64,000 nt of DNA from Streptomyces sp. NBC_00287 (GCF_036173105.1 NZ_CP108053.1:4402001-4466000); one strand, 5' to 3'. Positions 52,780 to 61,831 are shown, counted from the first letter of the stretch. Made by a program: numbers and translations. The notes: a model not told the origin generated them from the letters alone.

Positions 52780-52893
52780 GTCCAGCCGCCCCTTCATATT
52801 CACGGATATGAACGACGTTCAGGAATGCGTTGGCGGTGAGCATGCCACGGGGCCCCTCGGCGGGGAAAGGGTCGTGCGAAGCCGGGATTTGAG

Positions 52894-53379
52894 CTACTGG
52901 CGCTCGGTCAGATGCTTGAACGCATCCAGATTGCGGGTCGACTCACCCCGGGCCGTCCGCCACTCGTACTCCTTGCGGATGGCGCTGGCGAAGCCCAGTT
53001 CCAGCAGGGTGTTGAAGGCGCCGTCGGCGGCCTCCAGGGTCTGGCCGAGCAGGCGGTCGAGGTCGTCGGCGGTGACGGCCGACAGGGGGAGCTTGGCGGT
53101 GACGTAGACGTCGCCGAGCTGGTCGACGGCGTAACTCACGCCGTACAGCTTGAGGTTGCGCTCGAGGAGCCAGCGGTGGACGCCGGACTCGTTCTCGTCG
53201 GGGTGGCGGATCACGAAGGCGTTGAGCGACAGGGAGTGGCGGCCGAGCAGCAGGGAGACCGTCGTCGACAGCTTGCGCGTGCCGGGGAGTTTCACCACGT
53301 AGGTGCCGGGGTCGGGGCGCTCCCACTCCAGTTCCGCGTCCTGGAGGAAGTCCTCGACGACCTGCTGTGCCTCACCCAT
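52894..53379 (-). CDS. YbjN-domain protein
   Basis: A 161-aa protein with the YbjN/type III secretion-chaperone-like fold: FLQDAELEWERPDPGTYVVKL, LNAFVIRHPDENESGVHRWLLERN and VYVTAKLPLSAVTADDLDRLLG. In actinobacteria it commonly neighbours mshA. The ATG overlaps the end of mshA by 8 nt, yet TACGCT 6 nt upstream (inside mshA) predicts its own leaderless transcript. Function unknown. Confidence 0.87.
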   Translation of the reverse strand: MGEAQQVVEDFLQDAELEWERPDPGTYVVKLPGTRKLSTTVSLLLGRHSLSLNAFVIRHPDENESGVHRWLLERNLKLYGVSYAVDQLGDVYVTAKLPLSAVTADDLDRLLGQTLEAADGAFNTLLELGFASAIRKEYEWRTARGESTRNLDAFKHLTERQ

Positions 53380-54709
53380 GGTGGGAGCGTACGCGACGGC
53401 GGTGGGCCTGGGCCGCCGCCATGTAGACGTCCGCCGTGGCGGCGGCCGCGGTGTCCCAGCCGAACGACTGGGCGTGCCGGGCCGCGGCGGCGCCCATCCG
53501 GGCCGACAGGTCGGGGTTGTCGGCGAAATCGCGCAGCACGCGCGCGTAGGCGGCGGGTTGGTGGCCCTGTACGAGGAAACCGGTCTGCCCGTCGCGCACG
53601 GCCACCGGAAGTCCGCCGACCGACGCCGCGAGCACCGGCGTACCGGCCGCCTGTGCCTCTATGGCGACCAGGCCGAAGGACTCGCTGTAGGAGGGCATGA
53701 CGAGGACCGAGGCGGCGCGGAACCAGTCCGCGAGCTGGTCCTGGCCGACGGGCGGGCGGAACCGTACGACATCGGCGATACCGAGCCGCGCGGCCAGCTT
53801 CTGCAGGCCCTCGGGCTTGGCGAGGCCGCTGCCGCTGGGGCCGCCGACGACGGGGACGAGGATGCGGGAGCGCAGCTCGGGGCGCTCGTCGAGCAGGACG
53901 GCGACCGCGCGGAGGAGGACGTCCGGGGCCTTCAGGGGCTGGATGCGGCCCGCGAAGAGCGGGATCAGGGCGTCCTGGGGCAGGCCGAGGCGGGCGCGGG
54001 CGGCGGCGCGGCCGTCGGCGGGGCTGAAGCGGTCGAGGTTGACGCCGGGGTGGACGACGGCGACCTTGTCGCGTTCGGCGGAGTAGTGCCGTACGAGCTC
54101 GTCGGCCTCCTCCGCCGTATTGGCGATGAGGCGGTCGGCGGCGACGACGATCTGGGTCTCGCCGATGACCCGGGCTGCGGGCTCGGGGGTGTCGCCCTCG
54201 GCGAGGTTGGCGTTCTTGACCTTGGCCATGGTGTGCATGGCGTGCACCAGGGGGGTGCCCCAGCGCTGGGCGGCGAGCCAGCCGACGTGGCCGGAGAGCC
54301 AGTAGTGCGAGTGGACGAGGTCGTAGTGGCCGGGGCGGTGGCCGGCCCAGGCCTGCATCACGCCGTGTGTGAAGGCGCAGAGCTGGGCGGGGAGTTCCTC
54401 CTTGGCGAGGCCCTCGTAGGGGCCGGCGTCGACGTGCCGGACGAGGACTCCGGGGGCCATCTCCACGGTCGGCGGGAGGGCGGCCGTGGTCGCGCGCGTG
54501 AAGATCTCGACCTCGATGTTGATCGCGGCGAGGCGCTGCGCGAGCTCCACGATGTAGACGTTCATGCCGCCGGCATCGCCGGTGCCGGGCTGGTGGAGCG
54601 GTGAGGTGTGCACGGAGAGCATCGCGATACGGCGGGGGCGGCGGTGCAGACGCAGCCGCGGGGGTGCCGCCGCGGAGCGCCGACCGAGCCTGCTGACGTA
54701 ATGGCTCAC
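53372..54709 (-). CDS. mshA: D-inositol-3-phosphate glycosyltransferase, mycothiol biosynthesis
   Basis: First committed enzyme of mycothiol synthesis: GlcNAc from UDP-GlcNAc to inositol-3-phosphate. It has 445 residues and a GT-B, GT4-family layout: HTSPLHQPGTGDAGGMNVYI near residue 34, LVHSHYWLSGHVGW, HTMAKVKN, VVHPGVNLDRFSP, FAGRIQPLKAPDVLL, and the retaining-enzyme EX7E in PSYSESFGLVAIEAQA. GTG 54709 has GAGGAGG about 9 nt upstream. It needs GlcNAc, linking it to the amino-sugar genes in this window. Confidence 0.96.
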   Translation of the reverse strand: MSHYVSRLGRRSAAAPPRLRLHRRPRRIAMLSVHTSPLHQPGTGDAGGMNVYIVELAQRLAAINIEVEIFTRATTAALPPTVEMAPGVLVRHVDAGPYEGLAKEELPAQLCAFTHGVMQAWAGHRPGHYDLVHSHYWLSGHVGWLAAQRWGTPLVHAMHTMAKVKNANLAEGDTPEPAARVIGETQIVVAADRLIANTAEEADELVRHYSAERDKVAVVHPGVNLDRFSPADGRAAARARLGLPQDALIPLFAGRIQPLKAPDVLLRAVAVLLDERPELRSRILVPVVGGPSGSGLAKPEGLQKLAARLGIADVVRFRPPVGQDQLADWFRAASVLVMPSYSESFGLVAIEAQAAGTPVLAASVGGLPVAVRDGQTGFLVQGHQPAAYARVLRDFADNPDLSARMGAAAARHAQSFGWDTAAAATADVYMAAAQAHRRRVRSHHG

Positions 54710-54890
54710 GTGGCGGTCCTCCTCGCTGCGGGCATGTCTTTGGGAGGACGTGCGGGCCCTCCAGGGGGTCCAACACCGGAGTGGTCGGCTCCATTTCCGG
54801 CCCGGCGTTCTTTGCCGAATCATTACCGTGACTCGCTCAACCGTTCGAGGGTGGGGTGCGTGCACGGCGTCACCGCATACCCTTCTGAGC

Positions 54891-55709
54891 ATGACCCGCG
54901 CCGCCTCCCGCCCCGTGGGAACGGTGACGCGCGGGACCACCAACCCCAATCGCCTGCGCCGTATGGACCGCTGGATCGCGGCGACGCACGGCGCCGAGCT
55001 GCGGCGGGCCGGGGAGGCCGTTGCGGTCGATCTCGGGTACGGCGCCACTCCCTGGACCGCCGTGGAGCTGCTCGGGCGGCTGCGTACCGTCGCGCCACGC
55101 GCGCGTGTGGTCGGCGTCGAGATCGAACCGGCCCGGGTCGCGGCCGCGCGGCCGTACGAGCGCGAGGGGCTCGTCTTCCGGCACGGGGGGTTCGAGATCC
55201 CGGTCCCCCAGCGGCCGATGCTGATCCGGGCCGCCAATGTGCTGCGGCAGTACGAGGAGGGCGAGGTCGCCGCCGTCTGGGAGCGGCTGTGCGCGCGGCT
55301 GGCTCCGGCGGGCGGGGGCTCGCGGGGCGGGCTGCTGGTCGAGGGGACCTGCGATGAGATCGGGCGGCGGCATGTGTGGGTCGCGCTCGGGCCCGAGGGG
55401 CCGCGGACGGTGACCTTCGCGACTCGGCTCGGGTCCCTGGAGCGGCCGTCGGACCTCGCCGAGCGGCTGCCGAAGGCGCTCATCCACCGGAACGTCCCCG
55501 GCGAACCGGTCCATGCCTTCCTGCGGGACTTCGACCGCGCCTGGGCCGCCGCCGCGCCCTATGCCTCCTACGGCGCCCGGCAGCGCTGGATGCGGGCGGT
55601 GCGGGAGTTGACGTCGGACTGGCCGGTGCTGGACGGGCCGGTGCGGTGGCGACAGGGGGAAGTCACCGTGGCGTGGGGGGCGTTGGCGCCGGCGGATCAG
55701 CGCCTCTGA
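54891..55709 (+). CDS. Class I SAM-dependent methyltransferase-like protein
   Basis: A 272-aa protein with VAVDLGYGATPWTAVELLGRL (SAM motif I), VVGVEIEPARVAAARP (motif II), and NVLRQYEEGEVAAVWERL (post-motif). The DLGYGATPWT form of motif I is unusual but conserved in this actinobacterial group. The substrate is unknown. TACCCT lies 7 nt before the ATG (leaderless). It is divergent from mshA. Confidence 0.8.
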   Translation: MTRAASRPVGTVTRGTTNPNRLRRMDRWIAATHGAELRRAGEAVAVDLGYGATPWTAVELLGRLRTVAPRARVVGVEIEPARVAAARPYEREGLVFRHGGFEIPVPQRPMLIRAANVLRQYEEGEVAAVWERLCARLAPAGGGSRGGLLVEGTCDEIGRRHVWVALGPEGPRTVTFATRLGSLERPSDLAERLPKALIHRNVPGEPVHAFLRDFDRAWAAAAPYASYGARQRWMRAVRELTSDWPVLDGPVRWRQGEVTVAWGALAPADQRL

Positions 55710-55727
55710 CGTACTGACCTGCGGGGA

Positions 55728-55769
55728 ACGATCTCCCTGAGTCGTTCGTCACATAGGCGGGGAGATCGT
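55728..55769. repeat. Inverted repeat between methyltransferase and NlpC/P60 genes
   Basis: Arms ACGATCTCCC (55728-55737) and GGGAGATCGT (55760-55769), loop 22 nt, no T-run. It could end the methyltransferase transcript or fold in the leader of the hydrolase gene. Confidence 0.55.
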
Positions 55770-55894
55770 CATGCGGGGGCGGGAAAGGGGGGAAGCAGCA
55801 GGATGCACAACCTCTGTCGTTTTACGGGGCAACATGGCACGATCCCCCAGACGCCCGTAAGTTACTGACGGTAAATCAGGTTGGGGGAAGAGGT

Positions 55895-56968
55895 ATGGGT
55901 ACGGCCAGGCGCAGCCTCATCACCGCTGCCGTCACCGTGGTCTGCGCGGTGACCGTGCTGGCGGCACCAGGCACGGCGTTCGCGAGTCCGAACCCATCGC
56001 CCACCCCGAGCGCGACCTCGACTCCCGTGACCAACAAGGACCTTGAGGCCGTACGCAAGAAGCTGGACCGGCTCTATCACGACGCAGCCGTCGCCACCGA
56101 CGCGTACAACCTGGCCGAGGAGAAGGCCGAGAAGCAGTCCTCCGAGATCGTGGCCCTGGCGAAGAAGATCGTGAAGGGCAAGAAGAAGCTGGACGATCTC
56201 AAGAAGCGGGCCGGCGCCGCGGCCGCCGCGCAGTACCGCAGCGGCGGACTGCCGGACGAGGCACAGCTGATGCTCAGCGACGACCCGCAGGAGTTTCTCG
56301 ACGGCGCGGGCCGGGTGATCCAGGGCGAGCGCGCCACCAAGGGACTGCTCGGCGAAATGACCCGCACCCAGCAGGACTTGGAGCAGTACGCGAAGGACGC
56401 CTCCACCCAGTGGGAGAAGCTGGAGGCGAACCGCAAGGCCAAGGCCAAGGCCAAGGCGAAGATCAAGAAGCAGATCGCGGCCGCCGAGAAGCTGGAGTCG
56501 GAGCTGGAGGCGGAGGAGAAGGAGCGCCTCGCCGAGCTGGAGCGGCAGGCCGCCTACAAGGCGCAGACCGCCTGGCTGGACTCCGGGATACTCGACGAGA
56601 TCGACGGCAAGGCGTCCGCGCAGGGCAAGAAGGCCGTGGCGTATGCCACCGCACAGTTGGGCAAGCCGTACGAATGGGGCGCCGAGGGGCCCGGCACCTT
56701 CGACTGCTCCGGGCTGACCTCACAGGCCTGGGCGGCGGCGGGACAGCCGATTCCGCGCACCTCGCAGGAACAGTGGAAGCAGCTCAAGCGCATCGACACC
56801 AAGGACATGCGCCCCGGCGACCTCATCATCTACAACGACGACGCCAGCCATGTCGCCATGTACGTCGGCGACGGCGCGATCGTGCACGCCCCGCGCCCCG
56901 GTCGCACCGTGACCGTCGCGGGAGCGGGGTCCATGCCGATCCTGGCGGTCGTACGACCGGACGTATGA
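55895..56968 (+). CDS. Secreted NlpC/P60 peptidoglycan endopeptidase
   Basis: A 357-aa cell-wall hydrolase. A signal peptide (residues 1 to about 31, ending AFAS) is followed by a long coiled-coil region rich in Lys, Glu and Ala (50-245), and a C-terminal NlpC/P60 domain with the catalytic Cys in FDCSGLTSQAW, His in ASHVAMYVGDG and GAIVHAPRPG. The coiled coil resembles those that keep RipA-type hydrolases inactive until recruited. Several alternatives exist for control; no ydaO-type riboswitch was recognised in the leader. GGGGGAAGAGG precedes the ATG. Confidence 0.92.
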   Translation: MGTARRSLITAAVTVVCAVTVLAAPGTAFASPNPSPTPSATSTPVTNKDLEAVRKKLDRLYHDAAVATDAYNLAEEKAEKQSSEIVALAKKIVKGKKKLDDLKKRAGAAAAAQYRSGGLPDEAQLMLSDDPQEFLDGAGRVIQGERATKGLLGEMTRTQQDLEQYAKDASTQWEKLEANRKAKAKAKAKIKKQIAAAEKLESELEAEEKERLAELERQAAYKAQTAWLDSGILDEIDGKASAQGKKAVAYATAQLGKPYEWGAEGPGTFDCSGLTSQAWAAAGQPIPRTSQEQWKQLKRIDTKDMRPGDLIIYNDDASHVAMYVGDGAIVHAPRPGRTVTVAGAGSMPILAVVRPDV

Positions 56969-57250
56969 GACCGGGGTCACGCGTACGGCCCCGGGGTGAC
57001 CGGGGCCACGTGACGCACCGCACGCGGGTGGCCGATCCAAACTCCGGGCGGACGTGACGTTCGTCATTCCCGCAGCTCCACCACCCTGCCCAACTGCGGT
57101 ACGGAACGCGGCATATGACAGTGGCCAGCCGCCGAACGGCGTGGCCTGCACCATTCCTTTGCGGTGCCGACTACCGCTATGGTCCCCGTCGGTGGGTCGA
57201 GGTCCCTCGTCCCCGCCATGCCCTCGGGGGGAGGGAAGGAACCCAAGACG

Positions 57251-58582
57251 ATGCCCGTACCCGTACCGCGGCAGAGAGCGATCCCGGCCGTGGAGAGTGG
57301 TCAGGCGCAGGCGGCCGCGCCCACAGTCGGCGGCCCCTCGGCCGAGGAGGCCCCGCGCAAGGACGACACGGTCGAGCACACGCACAACCCCGGTGCCACC
57401 GGCACCGCCCACACCCAGCTGACGCTGCTGCTCATCGAGGACGATCCGGGCGGCTCCACTGTCCTGCCCGAACTGCTCGACTGGGCGGGCAAGCCGATCC
57501 GGGTGCGCACCGCCCGCAACCTCACCGAGGCCGAGCGGCTGCTCACCGACGACGTCCACTGCATCCTGCTGGACCTGACGCTGCCCGCGCCCGGCCGCGG
57601 TGACGACAGCGACGAGCTCGCCGTGCTCAAGCACGTGCTGGAGCTCGCACCCCGGCATGCCGTCCTCGCCCTGACCGCGTCCGGCGACGCCGAGCGCGGC
57701 GCGGAGGCGGTGCGGGTGGGCGCCCAGGACTATCTCCTCCGTGACGAGCTGGACGGCCGGCTGCTGAGCCGCGCGATCCGTTACGCGGTGGAGCGAAAAC
57801 GTTCCGACTCCGCCGAGCGCCGGCTCGCCGAGGGCCGGGTGCGGGCGCAGGAGAACCGCCGTCTCGAGCGGGGCCTGCTGCCCACGCCGCTGCTGGAGGG
57901 ATCGCCACTGCGCTTCGCCGCGCGGTACCGGCCGGGGCGCTCACGGGCGCTGCTCGGCGGTGACTTCTACGACGTGGTCCGTACGGCCGACGGCACGGTG
58001 CACGCCATGATCGGTGACGTCTGTGGACACGGCCCCGACGAGGCCGCGCTCGGTGTCGAGCTGCGGATCGCCTGGCGGGCCCTGACGCTGGCCGGGCTGT
58101 GCGGGGACGAGCTGCTGTCGACGCTTCAGCAGGTCCTTGAGCACGAGCGGGCGGACGACGAGATCTTCGCGACGCTGTGCACGGTGGATATCGCGCCGGA
58201 CGGTCGTCGGGCGGGGCTGTGTCTCGCGGGGCATCCGTCGCCGCTGCTGGCCCGTCCCGGGCGTTCGGCTCAGCTGCTGCCGTACGACAACAACGGTCCG
58301 GCGCTCGGGCTGCTGTCCGGGGCCCGATGGCCTCGGATGCAGGTGGAGCTGGGGGCCGAGTGGAGCCTGATGCTCTATACCGACGGGCTCATCGAGGGTC
58401 GGGTCGGTGAGGGTCGGGAGCGGCTGGGGCAGGACGGGATGGTGTCCATGGTCCGGCGGCAGATCGCGGAGGGGCTCCGCGGCGAGGCCTTGCTCGGGGC
58501 TGCCGTCAATGAGGTCCGGAACCTCAATGGTGGCGAGCTGACCGATGACGTGGCTGTGCTGTTGCTCGATCGGGTGGGGTGA
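57251..58582 (+). CDS. Response regulator-PP2C (SpoIIE-type) phosphatase
   Basis: A 443-aa protein. The receiver domain (about 55-180) has the acidic pair in LLIEDDPGG, D108 in ILLDLTLP and the LTASGDA threonine, but the conserved lysine after DYL is Arg (R164). A coiled linker leads to a PP2C-type phosphatase domain with metal motifs GGDFYD (236-241) and GDVCGHG (255-261). Such proteins dephosphorylate anti-anti-sigma factors in stress sigma cascades. ATG 57251 follows AAGGAACCC. It converges with a DUF2516 gene. Confidence 0.9.
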   Translation: MPVPVPRQRAIPAVESGQAQAAAPTVGGPSAEEAPRKDDTVEHTHNPGATGTAHTQLTLLLIEDDPGGSTVLPELLDWAGKPIRVRTARNLTEAERLLTDDVHCILLDLTLPAPGRGDDSDELAVLKHVLELAPRHAVLALTASGDAERGAEAVRVGAQDYLLRDELDGRLLSRAIRYAVERKRSDSAERRLAEGRVRAQENRRLERGLLPTPLLEGSPLRFAARYRPGRSRALLGGDFYDVVRTADGTVHAMIGDVCGHGPDEAALGVELRIAWRALTLAGLCGDELLSTLQQVLEHERADDEIFATLCTVDIAPDGRRAGLCLAGHPSPLLARPGRSAQLLPYDNNGPALGLLSGARWPRMQVELGAEWSLMLYTDGLIEGRVGEGRERLGQDGMVSMVRRQIAEGLRGEALLGAAVNEVRNLNGGELTDDVAVLLLDRVG

Positions 58583-58589
58583 GCGGTAG

Positions 58590-58925
58590 TTACCGTCCGC
58601 CGTTCCAAGGGCCGTACGGACCGTCGCTGCTCGAACCCCTCCGTGTGCTGCGGCCGCCCCCGGGCAGGCTGCGGAGTGCCGGGCGGACGTCGACCATGTA
58701 GACGATCGTCGCGATGAGGCCGATGATCGGCAGGAACGACAGGATGTTGAAGATCAGGTTCACCACGAAGGCGAGCCCGAGGATGATCAGCCAGAACGGC
58801 TTGGTCTTCTTGTCGGCCGCGCGGTAGGCGTCCTCACGGCGTGTGGCGGCGTCGATCAGCGCGAAGCCGCTGAAGAGGATCAGGGCCATGCTCAACAGCC
58901 ACATGAAGTTTGTGAAGCCCTGCAT
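58590..58925 (-). CDS. DUF2516-family membrane protein
   Basis: A 111-aa protein with two predicted membrane segments, NFMWLLSMALILFSGFALIDA and a longer PFWLIILGLAFVVNLIFNIL that continues to a third helix FLPIIGLIATIVYMVDV. The tail is Gly/Arg-rich. A family of actinobacterial proteins of unknown function. In-frame starts also exist at 58943; ATG 58925 fits the first helix best. Confidence 0.8.
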   Translation of the reverse strand: MQGFTNFMWLLSMALILFSGFALIDAATRREDAYRAADKKTKPFWLIILGLAFVVNLIFNILSFLPIIGLIATIVYMVDVRPALRSLPGGGRSTRRGSSSDGPYGPWNGGR

Positions 58926-59057
58926 CAGCACAACATCCACCACCCGACTCGGCTCGTCCCTACGCGGTCACCGTACCCGCAACGGCAGGCCCGCTACCCG
59001 GTCAACGGGCCGAGCACCCGGTAAGTGCCCGACCCGTCCGGTTATCGCCCCGCGTGC

Positions 59058-59708
59058 TTACTTCGCGGGCGGAGTCGACTTCTTGGCGGTCGTCTTGCGC
59101 GGCGCCGTCTTCTTTGCGGTGGTGGACTTCTTCGGCGCGGCCGTCGCGGCGGGCTTGTCCTCGGCCGGCTTGTCCTCTTCCTTGGCCTCGGCGGGCTCGG
59201 CCTTGGGCTCGACGGCCACGGCGAGCTCCTCGATCTCCTCGGCCGCCTCGCCGCGCCAGGTCTTCACGGTCTGCTCGCCGTGCTCGGCGACCTTCTCGTA
59301 GGTCTCACGGGCCTTCACGGCGTACTCGGCGGCCACGCCGACGCCGCGCAGCGCGAAGTCCTGGGCGCTCTCGCCGATCTTCTTCAGGTCGGTGTCGAGG
59401 GTGGTGCCGAGCTTCTTCAGATCACCGTCGAGGGTGTTGATGAACTCGCTGACCTTGGCCTGGAGGGTCTCCTGCGTCTCCTTGACGCGGGCCTGCGCCT
59501 CCTTGGCGCGGGACGCGGCCTTCTCCTGGACGGCCTTCGGGTCGGTGTTGCGCACGGCCTCGATCCGCGCCGGGGCCTCGGCGCGCAGCTGCTCCACCAG
59601 GCCGGGGACCTTCTTGGCCTGCTGGAAGGCCAGGTCGGCGGTGCCGGCGGCGAAGTAGAGCGGGGTCGGGTCGCTGAGGGTCTTACGGAGGTCGTCGGTG
59701 ATGGCCAT
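59058..59708 (-). CDS. Heparin-binding-haemagglutinin-like protein
   Basis: A 216-aa protein. A long amphipathic alpha-helical coil (about 20-150) is followed by an acidic hinge and an Ala/Lys/Pro-rich tail (PKKSTTAKKTAPRKTTAKK), the layout of mycobacterial HbhA. The tail may bind sulfated sugars or nucleic acid. In Streptomyces its role is unclear. GGGAGG lies 9-14 nt before the ATG. Confidence 0.83.
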   Translation of the reverse strand: MAITDDLRKTLSDPTPLYFAAGTADLAFQQAKKVPGLVEQLRAEAPARIEAVRNTDPKAVQEKAASRAKEAQARVKETQETLQAKVSEFINTLDGDLKKLGTTLDTDLKKIGESAQDFALRGVGVAAEYAVKARETYEKVAEHGEQTVKTWRGEAAEEIEELAVAVEPKAEPAEAKEEDKPAEDKPAATAAPKKSTTAKKTAPRKTTAKKSTPPAK

Positions 59709-59795
59709 GGTGATGGTCCTCCCGGGGTCGCTTGCAGCTGAGGGTTGGGTGGGTGTGCTCCCGTGGGCGCGTGCGACGGCGGCCGGTTGCCCGGC

Positions 59796-60269
59796 TCAGC
59801 CGGCCGACTGCCGCGGCTCCTGCGGGTCCTCGGTGTCCGTTGTTACGTCTCTTGCGTCTATTACGTCGGCGTCCTTGCCGTCGTCGGTCGTGCCGTCGGC
59901 GTTCTCGGCCGCCGTGATCCCGAAGCCGTTCTCCTTGCGGAAGGACTCGTAGATCTGGAGCAGCGCCTGCTTCTGCTGCTCGGTCAGCGTGGGATCGGCG
60001 AGGATGACGGCGCGCGTCTCCACCTCGTCCCGGTCCCGCTCGGCGTCCAGGATTCCGGCCCGCACATACAGCGTCTCGGCGGAGATCCGCAGCGCCTTGG
60101 CGACCTGCTGCAGAACCTCCGCGCTCGGCTTGCGCAGCCCGCGCTCGATCTGGCTCAGATACGGATTGGACACCCCGGCGGCATCGGCGAGCTGCCGCAA
60201 CGAGAGCTGGGCGTTGCGCCGCTGCTCGCGCAGATACTCACCGAGATTGCCGACGTTGAGCGTTGCCAT
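59796..60269 (-). CDS. XRE-family helix-turn-helix regulator
   Basis: A 157-aa protein with an N-terminal HTH (LGEYLREQRRNAQLSLRQLA and GVSNPYLSQIERGLRKPSAE), a central helical domain and an acidic tail. It resembles actinobacterial HTH regulators of lipid or stress genes. ATG 60269 has AAGGTGGGGA directly upstream. A perfect palindrome 27-54 nt upstream is its likely own operator. The HBHA-like gene follows on the same strand after 87 nt. Confidence 0.86.
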   Translation of the reverse strand: MATLNVGNLGEYLREQRRNAQLSLRQLADAAGVSNPYLSQIERGLRKPSAEVLQQVAKALRISAETLYVRAGILDAERDRDEVETRAVILADPTLTEQQKQALLQIYESFRKENGFGITAAENADGTTDDGKDADVIDARDVTTDTEDPQEPRQSAG

Positions 60270-60295
60270 ATCCCCACCTTGCCCCACCGGCGCTA

Positions 60296-60323
60296 ACTAT
60301 TGCAAGCACCCGCTTGCAATAGT
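60296..60323. promoter_or_regulatory. Perfect 12-bp-arm palindrome at the XRE regulator promoter
   Basis: Arms ACTATTGCAAGC and GCTTGCAATAGT with a 4-nt centre ACCC. It lies between the regulator gene and the divergent ATPase gene (start 60367). It is AT-rich for this genome, and a repressor dimer or tetramer could block both promoters. Confidence 0.8.
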
Positions 60324-60366
60324 GCGCCATGTCATGCCGCAGCCGCACTCCGCTAGCGTCGGGCCC

Positions 60367-60891
60367 GTGATCGTATGGCTCAACGGCACCCATGGCGCGG
60401 GCAAGACGACGACCAGTCCCCTCGTGCAGCAGCTGATCCCGGATTCGCGGGTGTTCGACGCCGAGAAGGTCGGCGAGACGCTGATGGACATCACACCGGG
60501 GCTGCCCGCGACGGACAACTTTCAGCACTGGCCGCCGTGGCGGCCGCTCGTCGTGGAGACTGCCCGGCGGGTGCTCGACTACACCGGCGGGACTCTGGTG
60601 GTGCCCATGACGGTGCTGGTCGAGCAGTACTGGCGCGAGATCAGTACGGGGCTCGCCCAACACGCCATTCCGGTACGGCACTTCGTTCTCCACGCCGACC
60701 AGGACACCCTCCGCGGGCGCATCGCGGGCGACAGTGTCCTGGGCCCCGACTCGCCGTTCCGTCTCCGATACCTCGAGCCCTACGCCGAGGCGGCCCGCAC
60801 CTGGCTGCACGCCGAGGCCGAGGTCGTCGACACCACCCACCTCACGCCCGCCCAGGCCGCCCGGCGGATCGCGGAGGCCGTCAAGGGCTGA
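60367..60891 (+). CDS. P-loop ATPase, TmrB-like
   Basis: A 174-aa protein with Walker A NGTHGAGKTTTSPLVQ at residues 5-20, FDAEKVGETLMDITPG, QYWREISTGL and HFVLHADQDTLRGRI. It matches TmrB-like proteins (tunicamycin resistance) and related small-molecule kinases; the true role is unknown. GTG 60367 has TAGCGT 7 nt upstream (leaderless). It shares its promoter region with the XRE regulator. Confidence 0.82.
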   Translation: MIVWLNGTHGAGKTTTSPLVQQLIPDSRVFDAEKVGETLMDITPGLPATDNFQHWPPWRPLVVETARRVLDYTGGTLVVPMTVLVEQYWREISTGLAQHAIPVRHFVLHADQDTLRGRIAGDSVLGPDSPFRLRYLEPYAEAARTWLHAEAEVVDTTHLTPAQAARRIAEAVKG

Positions 60892-60905
60892 GGCGGGTGC
60901 GCTAG

Positions 60906-61802
60906 CTAGCGCAGCGTCAGGCGGGTCTCCGACTCGATGTGGGTCAGCTTCTCGGGGTTGCGGACGTAGTAGAGGCCGGTGATGCGGTCGTCGTCCAGGC
61001 GGATCGCCATGATGCCGTCGGTCTCGCCGTTCACGCGGAGGGCGAGGGCCGGGTGGCCGTTCACCACGGTGGGCTCGTAGGCGATCGTGACCTTGGCCTT
61101 TCCGATGCCGCCGATGATGTAGCGGCCCACCCGGTCGGCGCCGAGGATCGGGCGTACCGCGCCCTGCTTGAGCCCACCGGCGTCGGCCATGAAGACGACG
61201 TCGGGGGCGAGGACGTCGAGCAGGCCCTGGAGGTCGCCGGTCTCCAGGGTGCGCCGGAAGGAGTCCAGCGCCGCCCGGGTCCGGCTCGCGGAGACGGCCT
61301 CGCGGGGGCGGCGGGCCTCGACGTGCTGCCGGGCCCGGTGGGCGATCTGGCGTACGGCCGCCGGGGTCTTGTCGACGGCGGCCGCGATCTCGTCGTAGCC
61401 GACGTCGAAGACCTCGCGCAGGACGAACACGGCGCGTTCCGTCGGCGTGAGGGTCTCCAGGACGAGCATGAGCGCCATCGAGACGCTCTCGGCGAGCTCG
61501 ACGTCCTCGGCCACGTCCGGCGAGGTGAGCAGCGGCTCCGGCAGCCACGGGCCCACGTACGCCTCCTTGCGGCGCTTCATGCTGCGCAGGCGGTTGAGCG
61601 ACTGCCGGGTGGTCATCCGGACCAGGTAGGCCCGGGGGTCACGCACCTGGTCCAGGTCGAGTTCGACCCACCGCAGCCAGGTCTCCTGGAGGACGTCCTC
61701 GGCGTCGGCCGCGGAGCCGAGCATCTCGTAGGCGACGGTGAACAGGAGGTTGCGGTGGGCGACGAAGATCTCGGTCGCCGAGTCGGTGGCGTGATCACTC
61801 AT
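60906..61802 (-). CDS. sigJ: ECF41 (SigJ-like) sigma factor
   Basis: A 298-aa ECF sigma factor. Region 2 (LLFTVAYEMLGSAADAEDVLQETWLRW) and region 4 (AVFVLREVFDVGYDEIAAAV) are followed by a SnoaL-like domain ending in YVRNPEKLTHI; the NPEKL and the MADAGGLKQGAVRPI (variant of DGGGK) motifs define ECF41. The extension tunes activity. It lies directly downstream of an FAD oxidoreductase gene on the same strand, the partner class typical of ECF41. GGGGAGAG precedes the ATG. Confidence 0.92.
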   Translation of the reverse strand: MSDHATDSATEIFVAHRNLLFTVAYEMLGSAADAEDVLQETWLRWVELDLDQVRDPRAYLVRMTTRQSLNRLRSMKRRKEAYVGPWLPEPLLTSPDVAEDVELAESVSMALMLVLETLTPTERAVFVLREVFDVGYDEIAAAVDKTPAAVRQIAHRARQHVEARRPREAVSASRTRAALDSFRRTLETGDLQGLLDVLAPDVVFMADAGGLKQGAVRPILGADRVGRYIIGGIGKAKVTIAYEPTVVNGHPALALRVNGETDGIMAIRLDDDRITGLYYVRNPEKLTHIESETRLTLR

Positions 61803-61831
61803 GGTCGGTCTCTCCCCAGTGCGGGCGCTGG

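Noticed and set aside
55710..55894. A ydaO (c-di-AMP) riboswitch before the NlpC/P60 hydrolase gene
   Set aside because: Such riboswitches precede several Streptomyces cell-wall hydrolase genes, but the conserved core sequences could not be recognised in this 185-bp leader.
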